DNA of 64,000 bases from Spongiivirga sp046524175 (GTDB lineage: Bacteria > Bacteroidota > Bacteroidia > Flavobacteriales > Flavobacteriaceae). The translations under genes were made by a program, and so were the position numbers. The notes beneath the pieces were generated by a model. It was not told the DNA's origin, searched no databases, and worked only from the letters and a program-made list of their open reading frames with translations. Positions within the stretch are counted from its first letter, which is position 1. Each line of letters opens with the position of its first letter. The DNA is taken from contig NZ_JBEFZF010000006.1 of the NCBI RefSeq assembly GCF_046524175.1, positions 124,001 through 188,000 of the forward strand, given 5' to 3'. Below, piece by piece: positions 43,014 through 50,574 of this stretch.

Positions 43014-44474
43014 ATGAATGAACGTCTGTATAAACGAATAGTCTATTTTGTAGCAATTACTATTGTAGCTACAATTAGCATTCAAGTGTATTGGAACATA
43101 GAAAACTACAAAACCAACAAACAACGTCTCATCAATGAAGTACAAATCGCTTTAGACAATGGTATTGAAGCTTATTATGCTGACATTACTAAAAACAACA
43201 CGATTGCTTTTATAGATACTGATACCACAAAGCACAATGATAAAACCCGAATCGGAAATATATTTAAGCAAATAAAATTCGACTCCCTTTTTAAAGTAGA
43301 TAAAGACAGCTTCGGTGTAAATAAAACAAATGGCCAAATAAGTTTCAAAAGTGCCATCGACTCTATTGATAAAGATTCTTTTAAAATATCTTCTATTCAA
43401 GTTTTTAAAGGAAAACCAAAAGTTGACAGCATTAATCGCTTAGAAGGACTGAAAACAAAACTCGTGGTATCTTTTAGTAGCGATTCTATTGATTTTAATA
43501 AGTTGGATGATTTTTTCACTATTGAATTAAATAGAAAAAAATTACCAGTTGATTTCGGCTTTATTCACTCAAAACAAGATAGTATAGTTAGTGTATTTCA
43601 AACCGACAAAAAGAATCTATACTGGCTTTCAACCTTTTCAAAATCTACTTACTTACCAAGCGATGAAAAATTAGAACTCCTATTTTCTAATCCTACAGCA
43701 GCTATCTTAAAAAGAAGTTTAACTGGTATTATTCTATCGTTGGTTTTATCGATAGCAATAATCTTCTGCTTATTATTTCTACTTAAAACCATTAGTAAAC
43801 AAAAGGAGTTAGCAGAAATAAAAAATGACTTAATAAGTAATATTACCCACGAGTTTAAAACACCTATTGCAACTGTTTCTACAGCTATTGAAGGAATAAA
43901 AAACTTCAACGAGACCAACGACAAAGAAAAAACGAACAAATACCTGAATATTGGCGATCAGCAGTTAAAGAAGCTTCATCAGATGGTTGAGAAATTACTG
44001 GAAACTGCCACCCTAGATAGTGATAAATTGATATTAAATAAAGAAGATGTCGATGTCGTGGCAATGATGAGAAAGTTAGTAGAAAAATACCAACTACTAT
44101 CAACTGATAAAACCGTTAATTTCACCACTAATATTTCAGAACTAGAAATTACTGTTGATGCATTTCATTTTGAAAACGCCATTGCTAACCTAGTTGATAA
44201 TGCATTAAAATATGGTGGCGATACCGTTGAACTCAATATCAATTCGATGTTAGACAAAGTGGAAATTTCTGTTGGCGATAATGGCAATGGAATTGACAAA
44301 TCGCAACGAGAAAAAATATTTGACAAATTTTATAGGGTTCCAACAGGAAATCGTCATGATGTAAAAGGTTTTGGTATTGGTTTATTCTATACTAAAAAGA
44401 TTATCGAAAAACATGAAGGGACAATCCAGCTACTTTCTGATACGAAAAACACTATTTTCAAGGTCACACTGTAA
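43014..44474 (+). CDS. two-component sensor histidine kinase
   Basis: 486 residues: membrane segment 1 (about 9-27), a periplasmic sensing part of about 200 residues with no family I recognise, membrane segment 2 (about 233-257), HisKA with the phospho-accepting His279 in SNITHEFKTPIA, and an HATPase with N box LVDNALKYGG, G1 GDNGNGI and G2 FGIGLFYTKK. Signals to the response regulator 8 nt downstream. Divergent from the GLPGLI operon, with which it shares the GTTAAC array. Confidence 0.93.
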   Translation: MNERLYKRIVYFVAITIVATISIQVYWNIENYKTNKQRLINEVQIALDNGIEAYYADITKNNTIAFIDTDTTKHNDKTRIGNIFKQIKFDSLFKVDKDSFGVNKTNGQISFKSAIDSIDKDSFKISSIQVFKGKPKVDSINRLEGLKTKLVVSFSSDSIDFNKLDDFFTIELNRKKLPVDFGFIHSKQDSIVSVFQTDKKNLYWLSTFSKSTYLPSDEKLELLFSNPTAAILKRSLTGIILSLVLSIAIIFCLLFLLKTISKQKELAEIKNDLISNITHEFKTPIATVSTAIEGIKNFNETNDKEKTNKYLNIGDQQLKKLHQMVEKLLETATLDSDKLILNKEDVDVVAMMRKLVEKYQLLSTDKTVNFTTNISELEITVDAFHFENAIANLVDNALKYGGDTVELNINSMLDKVEISVGDNGNGIDKSQREKIFDKFYRVPTGNRHDVKGFGIGLFYTKKIIEKHEGTIQLLSDTKNTIFKVTL

Positions 44475-44482
44475 ACACATTA

Positions 44483-45163
44483 ATGAATAAAAAAATAAAA
44501 ATATTACTAGCCGAAGATGAGCCAGCTTTAGGTCAAATTGTGAAAGAAAGTTTGGAAACTCGTGATTTTGAAGTGCTTTTTTGTCAAGATGGCGACCAAG
44601 CATATACGCTATATAAAAATGAAAAACCTGAGGTGTTAGTGCTAGATGTAATGATGCCTAAAAAAGATGGCTTTACGTTGGCTAAGCAAATTCGTGATGA
44701 GGATCAAGCAATACCTATTATATTTCTTACAGCGAAATCTCAAACTAGTGATGTTGTTGATGGTTTTAAACATGGGGGCAATGACTACCTAAAAAAACCT
44801 TTTAGCATGGAAGAGCTTATCGTTCGTATTCATGCCTTACTCAATCGAGTTAACAAAACAAAAAACAATAGCGCAATTGCGATTGGCGACTATCAGTTTA
44901 ACTACACAAAACAAGAACTATCTTTTGACGAAAGTAATATCTCACTGACACATAGGGAGGCCGAGTTGCTTTATCACTTAACTGAAAAGAAAAATGAGAT
45001 ATTAGACCGATCATTCATCCTGAAAAAAATCTGGGGTGATGATGACTTTTTTAACGCAAGAAGCATGGATGTTTTTATTACCAAACTTCGTAAAAAGTTA
45101 AAACAAGATTCCAACGTTCAAATTGTAAATGTTAGAGGTTACGGATATAAACTTATTTGTTAA
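44483..45163 (+). CDS. response regulator, OmpR/PhoB type
   Basis: 226 residues. Receiver domain (1-118) with acidic pair EDE (11-13), phospho-acceptor Asp55 in VLDVMMPKKDG, Thr in FLTAKS and Lys in YLKKPF; winged-helix DNA-binding domain from about 130 (LTHREAELLYHL ... MDVFITKLRKKLKQD, then VRGYGYKL). OmpR-type regulators bind direct repeats spaced by about one helical turn, which fits the GTTAAC array upstream of the kinase. Confidence 0.95.
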   Translation: MNKKIKILLAEDEPALGQIVKESLETRDFEVLFCQDGDQAYTLYKNEKPEVLVLDVMMPKKDGFTLAKQIRDEDQAIPIIFLTAKSQTSDVVDGFKHGGNDYLKKPFSMEELIVRIHALLNRVNKTKNNSAIAIGDYQFNYTKQELSFDESNISLTHREAELLYHLTEKKNEILDRSFILKKIWGDDDFFNARSMDVFITKLRKKLKQDSNVQIVNVRGYGYKLIC

Positions 45164-45328
45164 ACAGTTGAAATCCTCAACATGCTTTATCTTTACATCA
45201 AATAAGAAGCAACTGAATTTACGCTATTCTGGTTGATTATTAGAATCAAGTCCCATCTAAAAGACCAATAAAAAACAAATACGTTTGCGTTGAATACTAT
45301 TTTAGTCTTCAATAGCTGCCGTTCACCG

Positions 45329-45350
45329 AAAATGGGTGAAAATCCATTTT
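45329..45350. promoter_or_regulatory. palindrome overlapping the -33 of the deoxynucleoside kinase promoter
   Basis: AAAATGG (45329-45335), 8 nt, CCATTTT (45344-45350), a perfect 7-bp inverted repeat covering two of the three bases of the TTG -33 box. That position suits a repressor site. Confidence 0.4.
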
Positions 45351-45378
45351 GGCATAGAAACCAAACCTTGTATATTAG
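45349..45378 (+). promoter_or_regulatory. promoter of the deoxynucleoside kinase gene
   Basis: TTG (45349-45351), 19 nt, TATATTAG (45371-45378). Same TTAG-ending variant and spacing as the pheA leader promoter. Start predicted near 45385. Confidence 0.6.
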
Positions 45379-45415
45379 CCGTAACTTAATAAACTACTAC
45401 TAAACTTTTATTTGT

Positions 45416-46030
45416 ATGCATATTGCCGTCGCAGGAAACATTGGTGCCGGAAAAACTACCTTGACCAAGTTGCTAGCTAAACACTATAAATGGGAAGCCC
45501 AATTAGAAGATGTTGTTGACAACCCCTACCTCGACGATTTTTACAATCAAATGGAGCGCTGGTCTTTTAACCTTCAGGTATATTTCTTAAACAGTCGTTT
45601 TAGACAGGTTTTACAGATTCATGAAAGTGGCAAAAAGATCATTCAAGATCGTACCATTTATGAAGATGCTCACATTTTCGCACCCAACTTGCATGCAATG
45701 GGACTTATGACCAATCGAGATTTCGAAAATTATTCGTCGCTCTTTCAGTTAATGGAATCCTTAGTAAAAGGTCCGGATTTATTAATTTACTTACGTAGTA
45801 GTATCCCGAACTTAGTATCGCAGATTCATAAGCGTGGTCGCGAATATGAAAACTCGATTAGTATTGACTATTTAAGTCGACTTAATGAGCGTTACGAAGC
45901 ATGGATTCACAAATACGATAACGGTAAGTTACTCATCATTGATGTAGACAACTTAAACTTTGTCGATAATCCTGAAGATCTTGGGTCGGTAATCAACAAA
46001 ATTGATGCGGAAATTCACGGTCTCTTTTAA
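45416..46030 (+). CDS. deoxynucleoside kinase
   Basis: Phosphorylates deoxynucleosides for salvage. 204 residues of the dCK/dGK family: P-loop GNIGAGKTT (residues 7-15), catalytic DR in QDRTIYED, and the LID Arg cluster in HKRGREYE. Which base it prefers cannot be read. Likely monocistronic, with its own promoter and a palindromic element downstream. Confidence 0.92.
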   Translation: MHIAVAGNIGAGKTTLTKLLAKHYKWEAQLEDVVDNPYLDDFYNQMERWSFNLQVYFLNSRFRQVLQIHESGKKIIQDRTIYEDAHIFAPNLHAMGLMTNRDFENYSSLFQLMESLVKGPDLLIYLRSSIPNLVSQIHKRGREYENSISIDYLSRLNERYEAWIHKYDNGKLLIIDVDNLNFVDNPEDLGSVINKIDAEIHGLF

Positions 46031-46123
46031 ACCCTTTATTTTTATATATTTCATTATGGGCGCTACCAACCTTCAATAAAATATCGGTTGGTCGGGCTTT
46101 CCGCTGTATCTTTTTAAATTCTT

Positions 46124-46161
46124 GTTCGACTGCACTCGGGCTGACATTAAAAAGGATGTCA
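46124..46161. repeat. dispersed palindromic element, copy 4
   Basis: Minus strand TGTCAGCCCGAGTGCAGTCG followed by AAC, a clear member of the CGAGCGnAGTCGA family. TGACAT (46142-46147) pairs with ATGTCA (46156-46161). It lies between convergent genes. Confidence 0.6.
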
Positions 46162-46164
46162 CTT

Positions 46165-46201
46165 CAATCCCCGCCCGAACGTGAGGCTCGGTACGGGCGG
46201 G
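46165..46201. repeat. GC-rich inverted repeat shared with the metH leader
   Basis: CCCGCCCG (46170-46177) pairs with CGGGCGGG (46194-46201). CAATCCCCGCCCGAACGT (46165-46182) is identical, on the other strand, to 27422-27439. It lies 15 nt past the stop of the App1-like gene and may terminate it. Confidence 0.65.
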
Positions 46202-46215
46202 CCTAGCGCATAGGT

Positions 46216-47229
46216 CTATTTAATAAAACCAAGGCCTCGCGCATGATCGATTGCTTGTTTACTGTTATCCACAATTAAAACAGGAATATTGGTATAATTT
46301 GCAACCAAACTCTTTATTCTAGCCATCTTTTTTTTGTGTTTTACGCTTCTTATATAAATAGACCTTACTTGACCAGGGTGTTGTTCGGCTATATCTAGAT
46401 AAATATCAAGGTCATATTCTCCACCATCGCCGATTAAAATGAAAGGCAAATCAGGATACGCAGCTAATAAAGCGCTAATCTCATGCTTTTTTCTTGGACC
46501 CTCCTTTCGTTTTCTTCTGCTAACAAAATGCTCAAAACTTCTTAGCAATATAGGCCCCTTAGGAAAATTATTCTGTTTTAAAAAAGCTTCGAGATATCTA
46601 TATAAGTTCCACGGGCTATGACTCACGTAAAAAATAGGATTTGCCTCCTTGCCCGTTTTACCACGGTGTAATAAATGATAAAACTCTGCAGCGCCATCTA
46701 AGGATTTTCTTTTTTGCGCCGATTTAAAAAAAGTATTTACAATAAGCTTCCATTTCAATTTAGACACTACACCAGTGTGCAAAATGGTATCATCAATATC
46801 ACTTGCAACCCCAAACCGGGCAGTGGTAGATGGAATTAAAACCTCGGCCGGAAACCGGTTATCTAGTTGAATTTTACGTCCATTATGTAGGTCATTATAA
46901 GACACCTCTGTTTGAATCCACCCCTCTTCATTAGTTAAGGCCAACAGATCGTTGTGAGATGACTTAGCAATAAAGTAGCCATGATTATCTGTAGTTGCTT
47001 GCAAAATAATACCATCGGGCAACTTCACATTAACCACCACGTTTTTGATCTCGTCTGACTCAATCCGTTTCCAACTATTGATAAGTAGTCTTAAAAATCC
47101 TTCTTTACCAAGATCAATATCCTCATCTTCCAAGGCACGTCCTCTCAAATAAAAATGAGTTTTGGTTCCATAGCTTTGAAATGCTATAATTTGTAGCGGA
47201 TCTTTTTTAAAAAAGGGCATATAATACAT
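46216..47229 (-). CDS. App1-family (DUF2183) HAD-type phosphatase
   Basis: 337 residues. The catalytic DxDxT of the App1 family is seen in GVASDIDDTILHTG (about residue 155), with a downstream Ser in YVSHSPWNLY and acidic pair in LIGDGGEYD. Yeast App1 is a phosphatidate phosphatase; bacterial members are uncharacterised, so lipid phosphate hydrolysis is a guess from the family. An N-terminal beta-rich domain (about 10-140) precedes it. The start could be three codons later (Met4). Separated from hppA by a terminator. Confidence 0.85.
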   Translation of the reverse strand: MYYMPFFKKDPLQIIAFQSYGTKTHFYLRGRALEDEDIDLGKEGFLRLLINSWKRIESDEIKNVVVNVKLPDGIILQATTDNHGYFIAKSSHNDLLALTNEEGWIQTEVSYNDLHNGRKIQLDNRFPAEVLIPSTTARFGVASDIDDTILHTGVVSKLKWKLIVNTFFKSAQKRKSLDGAAEFYHLLHRGKTGKEANPIFYVSHSPWNLYRYLEAFLKQNNFPKGPILLRSFEHFVSRRKRKEGPRKKHEISALLAAYPDLPFILIGDGGEYDLDIYLDIAEQHPGQVRSIYIRSVKHKKKMARIKSLVANYTNIPVLIVDNSKQAIDHARGLGFIK

Positions 47230-47290
47230 GCGTTCTGCACGTTAAATATAAAAACATGTTTTCGTTAATTAATATAAAACAGTATCAAAT

Positions 47291-47325
47291 AAAAAACCCG
47301 CTATTTTTAAAACAGCGGGTTTTTT
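47291..47325 (-). terminator. bidirectional-looking terminator after hppA
   Basis: AAAAAACCCGCT (47291-47302) and AGCGGGTTTTTT (47314-47325) form a perfect 12-bp stem, with an A-run on the left giving the T-run for minus-strand hppA transcripts. 19 nt past the hppA stop. Confidence 0.88.
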
Positions 47326-47343
47326 TATCAGTACGCGTAACTA

Positions 47344-49737
47344 TTATTGCTTCTTTTTAATAATATCTACTTCTTCTATTTTCACATTTACATCCGCTTC
47401 AACATCTTCCAACGCCGCTTTCACCTCAGCCTGTGTACCTTTAAATTCTTTGACTGATTTGGTTACTTTGCCATTTTCATCAGTGGTACGAACCGTAACC
47501 GTCGCTTGCGCCAGATCTTGGTTTTCAGCAGTCATTTCAATTTTAACTTCTTTCTTAGTTTCAAGAGAAGCACTCATTGTTTCGGTACCATGACCGCCTA
47601 AGATAGGTGCGATTACTAAACCAACTAAGCAGGTTAACTTAATTAAAATGTTCATTGAAGGTCCCGAAGTATCTTTGAAAGGATCACCAACGGTATCACC
47701 AGTTACTGCCGCCTTATGGGCGTCACTACCTTTGTAAGTCATTTCACCATCGATCTCTACTCCAGCCTCAAAGCTCTTTTTTGCATTATCCCATGCACCA
47801 CCAGCATTGTTTTGGAAAATTGCCCACATTACACCACTAACACATACTCCGGCCATATAACCTCCTAAAGGTTCGGCACCAAATAAAAGTCCAATAATTA
47901 TTGGAGTAATTATGGTGATTAAACCAGGTAATAACATTTCTTTTAAAGCCGCTTTTGTAGAAATATCAACACATTTAGCATACTCAGGTGTTCCGGTCCC
48001 TTCCATAATACCAGGAATCTCTCTGAACTGGCGGCGTACTTCTTGCACCATTTCCATTGCAGCTTTACCTACCGATTGCATGGCTAGGGCTGAGAATATT
48101 ACAGGAATCATACCACCTACAAATAACATTGCCAACACGTCAGCTTTAAAAATATTAATTCCATCAATACCGGTGAATGTTACGTAAGCTGCAAAAAGTG
48201 CTAGTGCGGTAAGTGCTGCAGAGGCAATAGCAAAACCTTTGCCAACTGCGGCAGTTGTGTTTCCTACAGAGTCTAAAATATCCGTACGCTCACGAACATG
48301 AGGCTCTAATTCACTCATTTCAGCAACACCTCCAGCATTATCAGCAATCGGACCAAAAGCATCAATCGCCAACTGCATTGCAGTAGTAGCCATCATAGCC
48401 GAAGCCGCCAATGCAACCCCGTAAAAACCGGCTAAAGCATACGAACCGAAGATAGCAGCAGCGAATAAGATAACAGATAAGAATGTTGATTTCATACCTA
48501 CTGCAAGCCCTGCTATAATGTTGGTTGCCGCCCCGGTTGAACTATTTTGCACGATGTCTAATACTGGTTTTTTACCAAGACTTGTATAGTAAGCAGTTAC
48601 CACTGAAATCAACGCCCCAACGGCAAGACCTATACAGGCAGCATAAAAAACATTCATTGATGATACATCTCGTAATCCTTCACCAAAAAAGTTCATCTGC
48701 ATCGTTTCAGGAAGCATCCAACGAATTAAAAAGAAACTAGCAATAAGCGTCAAGATAATAGACGCCCAGTTTCCAGTATCCAATGCTTTCTGAACTTGTG
48801 ATTCTTTTGCATCATTGCTAGAAATTCTTACTAAGAATGTTCCGATAATTGATGCTAAAACACCAACTCCCGCAATCACTAGTGGCAACAAAATAGGCCC
48901 CATATTATTGAAATCGTCGGTAAACTGTGCAGTAGCAGACATATCCTTAATAATATAATTACCTAATACCATAGCCGCCAATACCGTAGCTACGTAAGAA
49001 CCAAATAGGTCAGCACCCATACCTGCAACATCACCCACATTATCACCTACATTATCTGCAATGGTAGCAGGGTTGCGAGGGTCATCTTCAGGAATACCTG
49101 CTTCCACCTTGCCCACAAGATCAGCGCCAACATCAGCAGCTTTGGTATAAATACCACCACCAACGCGAGCGAATAATGCGATAGATTCTGCTCCTAACGA
49201 GAAACCTGCAAGTGCTTCTAACGCTATGGTCATTTCATCGTAAAAAGAGCCTTCTCCGGTTACAAACATTTTTAGAAAAATGAAGAATAGCAAGCTTAAT
49301 CCTAAAACCGCAAGTCCTGCTACGCCAAGTCCCATTACGGTACCACCTCCAAATGATACTTTAAGTGCCTGAGGTAAGCTTGTTTTGGCGGCTTCCGCAG
49401 TTCTCGCATTGGAATCGGTTGCAATTCGCATTCCGATATTTCCTGCCAACGCTGAGAAAAATGCTCCTAAAACAAATGCTGCAATAATTATTATTGGTGT
49501 CGTTGGAACGATATACGATATTACTGCAAGAGCGATAGACGCAACCACCACGAAGATTAATAGTAAACGGTATTCAGCGTTTAAAAAGGCAAGCGCTCCT
49601 TCTTTTATCGCTTTAGAGATGCCTTGCATTTTCTCATTTCCGCCAGCTTGTTTTTTTACCCATGACATTTTTACAAGCATAAATAATAAGCCAACAACTG
49701 CTAACGCAATTGGCACAAAAATCATGTTTGATTCCAT
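47344..49737 (-). CDS. hppA: membrane-bound ion-pumping pyrophosphatase
   Basis: Couples PPi hydrolysis to pumping Na+ or H+ across the inner membrane. 797 residues with about 16 membrane helices and the PPi-binding strings GADLVGKVEAGIPEDDPRNP and DNVGDNVGDVAGMGADLFGS. GNTTAAVGKGFAIASAALTA has Ala where K+-independent enzymes have Lys, so a K+-dependent type is likely; those in Bacteroidota mostly pump Na+. The C-terminal 70 residues form an added soluble tail of alternating strands (QATVTVRTTDENGKVTKSVK ... VKIEEVDIIKKKQ) that the core family lacks. Next to the soluble pyrophosphatase gene. Confidence 0.94.
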   Translation of the reverse strand: MESNMIFVPIALAVVGLLFMLVKMSWVKKQAGGNEKMQGISKAIKEGALAFLNAEYRLLLIFVVVASIALAVISYIVPTTPIIIIAAFVLGAFFSALAGNIGMRIATDSNARTAEAAKTSLPQALKVSFGGGTVMGLGVAGLAVLGLSLLFFIFLKMFVTGEGSFYDEMTIALEALAGFSLGAESIALFARVGGGIYTKAADVGADLVGKVEAGIPEDDPRNPATIADNVGDNVGDVAGMGADLFGSYVATVLAAMVLGNYIIKDMSATAQFTDDFNNMGPILLPLVIAGVGVLASIIGTFLVRISSNDAKESQVQKALDTGNWASIILTLIASFFLIRWMLPETMQMNFFGEGLRDVSSMNVFYAACIGLAVGALISVVTAYYTSLGKKPVLDIVQNSSTGAATNIIAGLAVGMKSTFLSVILFAAAIFGSYALAGFYGVALAASAMMATTAMQLAIDAFGPIADNAGGVAEMSELEPHVRERTDILDSVGNTTAAVGKGFAIASAALTALALFAAYVTFTGIDGINIFKADVLAMLFVGGMIPVIFSALAMQSVGKAAMEMVQEVRRQFREIPGIMEGTGTPEYAKCVDISTKAALKEMLLPGLITIITPIIIGLLFGAEPLGGYMAGVCVSGVMWAIFQNNAGGAWDNAKKSFEAGVEIDGEMTYKGSDAHKAAVTGDTVGDPFKDTSGPSMNILIKLTCLVGLVIAPILGGHGTETMSASLETKKEVKIEMTAENQDLAQATVTVRTTDENGKVTKSVKEFKGTQAEVKAALEDVEADVNVKIEEVDIIKKKQ

Positions 49738-49843
49738 AAATTAATTAGTTTGATTTTTTTATATAGTGGGCGTAAATGTAGTAAAATCGATATGAATATA
49801 AAAAGGGCAACCGACACAACTAAATTAGTGCCATTATAAAATT

Positions 49844-49879
49844 AAAAAAGCCCATAAAATTAGTAGATTTTAAAGGCTT
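49844..49879 (-). terminator. intrinsic terminator after ppa
   Basis: Minus strand AAGCC...ATTTTA with ... GGGCTTTTTT; arms 49844-49860 and 49867-49879 around loop TAGTAG. 23 nt past the ppa stop, so ppa and hppA are separate units. Confidence 0.75.
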
Positions 49880-49902
49880 CTAGTATACTATTTTCTCGCA
49901 TC

Positions 49903-50430
49903 TTAAATTGCAAAACTGCGCTTTGCTTTATGCTCGCTTTCTTCGTAACGTTCTTTACATTTTTCGTAAATGCTATAAGCCTCATCAACATCGCTCCACC
50001 CGCCAACATCAACTTTTTTCTTTTCAAGGTCTTTATACACCTGAAAGAAATGCGTAATCTCATGTTTTAAATGCGGGTTCATATCATCAAGCTTGTTAAG
50101 CTTATTCCAAATAGGGTCAGAAACCGGTACGCACACCACTTTTTCATCTGGGCCTTTTTCATCTGCCATATGGAACACACCGATTGCTTTAACTTCCATT
50201 ACGCACATTGGAAATGTTGGTTGCGAACCTAACACCAATACATCTAAAGGATCTCCATCTAACGCCAATGTTTCAGGGATAAAGCCATAGTCAGCCGGAT
50301 ACATCATAGAAGAAAACAGCATACGATCGAACCGTACCTTTTTCAACACGAAATCGTATTCATACTTATTTCTACTTCCTTTGGGTATTTCAATCAATAC
50401 ATCGAATGTCTTTCTTGATTTTTTCGCCAT
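49903..50430 (-). CDS. ppa: soluble inorganic pyrophosphatase, family I
   Basis: Hydrolyses cytosolic PPi. 175 residues, normal for bacterial family I. The signature DGDPLDVLV (about residue 58) gives the metal-binding Asp triad; YPADYGFIPET precedes it. It has its own promoter (50501-50531) and terminator, upstream of the membrane pyrophosphatase gene. Confidence 0.95.
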   Translation of the reverse strand: MAKKSRKTFDVLIEIPKGSRNKYEYDFVLKKVRFDRMLFSSMMYPADYGFIPETLALDGDPLDVLVLGSQPTFPMCVMEVKAIGVFHMADEKGPDEKVVCVPVSDPIWNKLNKLDDMNPHLKHEITHFFQVYKDLEKKKVDVGGWSDVDEAYSIYEKCKERYEESEHKAKRSFAI

Positions 50431-50500
50431 GATATGCTTCTATAATGTTAGCTGTCTTGACTTCATTATCAAGACCTTAATTATTTTATTTAAAGGGGTG

Positions 50501-50531
50501 CAAAAGTACATATTTATGCACGTTGTGGCAA
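50501..50531 (-). promoter_or_regulatory. promoter of ppa
   Basis: Minus strand TTG (50531-50529), 20 nt, TACTTTTG (50508-50501), perfect -7 box. Start near 50494, giving a leader of about 64 nt. Confidence 0.7.
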
Positions 50532-50574
50532 TAAAAACCGACTAAGTTTTTATTAATTTAAACATCTCCAAAAT

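Larger units (their letters stand above)
45164..45415. other. non-coding gap before the deoxynucleoside kinase gene
   Basis: 252 bp without a gene. Its right half holds the kinase promoter and the AAAATGG/CCATTTT palindrome. TTCACC/GGTGAA (45322-45340) forms a competing overlapping hairpin. The left half shows nothing I can name. Confidence 0.55.

Noticed and set aside
45164..45320. Possible small RNA or tRNA gene in the gap before the nucleoside kinase
   Set aside because: No cloverleaf, no promoter-terminator pair and no conserved RNA motif could be seen.
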